NCBI GenBank assembly: GCA_021802645.1
Contig: JAJZRO010000001.1
Span: 124,001 to 188,000, forward strand
Origin: Deltaproteobacteria bacterium
GTDB taxonomy: Bacteria > Desulfobacterota > Desulfobulbia > Desulfobulbales > Desulfurivibrionaceae
Reading direction: 5' to 3'
DNA: 64,000 bases
In this document: piece by piece, positions 63,690 to 64,000 of the stretch
Layout: every line of letters begins with the position of its first letter
Numbering within the stretch: position 1 is the stretch's first letter
Program-made: the position numbers and the translations under genes
Notes under the pieces: generated by a model
Told to the model about the DNA's origin: nothing
The model's database searches: none
The model's input: the letters and a program-made list of their open reading frames with translations, nothing else

Positions 63690-63748
63690 GGCCTCCCTCA
63701 ACGCCTCGGCGCTATCGTTTTTGCGCCGGTTACCCCACCATACCATAC

Positions 63749-63763
63749 GTTGCAATAAGCAAC
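63749..63763. promoter_or_regulatory. TGCAAC-type palindrome, distal copy
   Basis: GTTGC-aataa-GCAAC is a perfect 5-bp inverted repeat, about 177 bases upstream of the predicted sigma-54 start and 60 bases before the kinase gene. Confidence 0.65.
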
Positions 63764-63830
63764 AACTGTTTCCTGGTGTAACATCATCTTCTTTTATCAA
63801 TATTACAATAAGTTATCGACCGTCATTTTT

Positions 63831-63853
63831 TTACGTTGCAATATGCAACGTAA
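63831..63853. promoter_or_regulatory. TGCAAC-type palindrome, proximal copy
   Basis: TTACGTTGCA-ata-TGCAACGTAA is a perfect inverted repeat with 10-bp arms, centred about 91 bases upstream of the predicted sigma-54 start. A half site TGCAAC lies at 63874-63879. Confidence 0.8.
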
Positions 63854-63906
63854 TTTCAAAACCGGAACATTGATGCAACATGCCGATAAAACGTCAGATT
63901 CATCTA

Positions 63907-63922
63907 TGGCATGACCGTTGCT
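63907..63922 (+). promoter_or_regulatory. Sigma-54 promoter of the gene beyond the right edge
   Basis: TGGCATGACCGTTGCT: GG at 63908-63909 and GC at 63920-63921 with exactly 10 bases between, close to the TGGCAC-N5-TTGCW consensus. Start near 63933, leader about 68 bases. Confidence 0.88.
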
Positions 63923-64000
63923 TAACCACAAGGCAAACGCACAGGGGCGAGAGCCACGGATAACGGAAACGACAACCGATCCATACCGACAAGGAGAAAC

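Larger units (their letters stand above)
63690..64000 (+). other. Regulatory gap leading to a gene beyond the window
   Basis: No gene is seen in these 311 bases. The gap carries two TGCAAC-type palindromes, a sigma-54 promoter and a ribosome binding site (AAGGAG, 63991-63996) that ends four bases before the window edge. A plus-strand gene should therefore begin just beyond 64000. Confidence 0.75.

Noticed and set aside
63881-63889. GCCGATAA near the right edge, like a sigma-28 -10 box
   Set aside because: No -35 match at 11-base spacing; the sigma-54 site just downstream explains the region better.
63930-64000. Leader with GGCAAAC-type text, considered as a c-di-GMP riboswitch
   Set aside because: The conserved paired regions of GEMM could not be drawn and the leader is only about 68 bases.

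Overview
The window is 64 kb of GC-rich, densely packed bacterial chromosome with two membranes' worth of envelope genes (BamD, KDO and GDP-fucose precursors, flagellar P/L rings). The gene content points to an anaerobic Desulfobacterota, probably Desulfobulbales-like: a MetF-MetV fusion, an HdrC-like/MvhD/MetV operon, hybrid cluster protein, QueH, several sigma-54 activators and c-di-GMP proteins. This placement is inferred from gene content only. No rRNA, tRNA, CRISPR array, transposase or integrase was recognised.

Left part (1-12.6 kb): the 3' end of an SGNH hydrolase, a NifA-like sigma-54 activator with queH, bamD and trxA, a zinc-ribbon membrane protein, a methyltransferase, a fused methylenetetrahydrofolate reductase, purF-kdsD, a membrane protein, and a promoter-to-terminator operon for an HdrC-like protein, MvhD and MetV. 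Next (12.6-26.6 kb, almost all minus strand): bioD and a BioH-BioC fusion, fcl-gmd-manC for GDP-fucose, glmS, a NifS-like desulfurase with nadA, a ribosome-hibernation/cold-shock fusion, and sfsA-queC-nagZ.

Middle (26.6-38 kb): an orphan FlhB C-terminal domain followed by flgF-G-A-H-I-J-N-K-L-csrA-fliW. A sigma-54 promoter precedes flgF and a sigma-28 promoter precedes convergent flgM, so two tiers of a flagellar cascade can be read directly. FlgK and FlgL are unusually large. Then (38-52.5 kb): polA, a DsrE-family protein, a SurA/PpiD-like chaperone, plsY with a J-domain protein, an hcp operon behind a Crp/Fnr-type box, a TlpA-like thioredoxin, a small secreted protein, two methyltransferases and mnmG.

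Right part (52.5-64 kb): prepilin peptidase, a CheW-like protein, a PilZ protein, a thiamine-binding-family protein, a CxxC peptide with a NapH-like iron-sulfur membrane protein, a GAF-PAS-PAS-GGDEF-EAL protein, a MASE3-GGDEF cyclase, and a histidine kinase/sigma-54 response regulator pair. At the right edge, TGCAAC palindromes, a sigma-54 promoter and a ribosome binding site lead into a gene just outside the window. This is the most complete regulatory circuit visible here. Promoters noted throughout are motif matches by eye, not measured starts.
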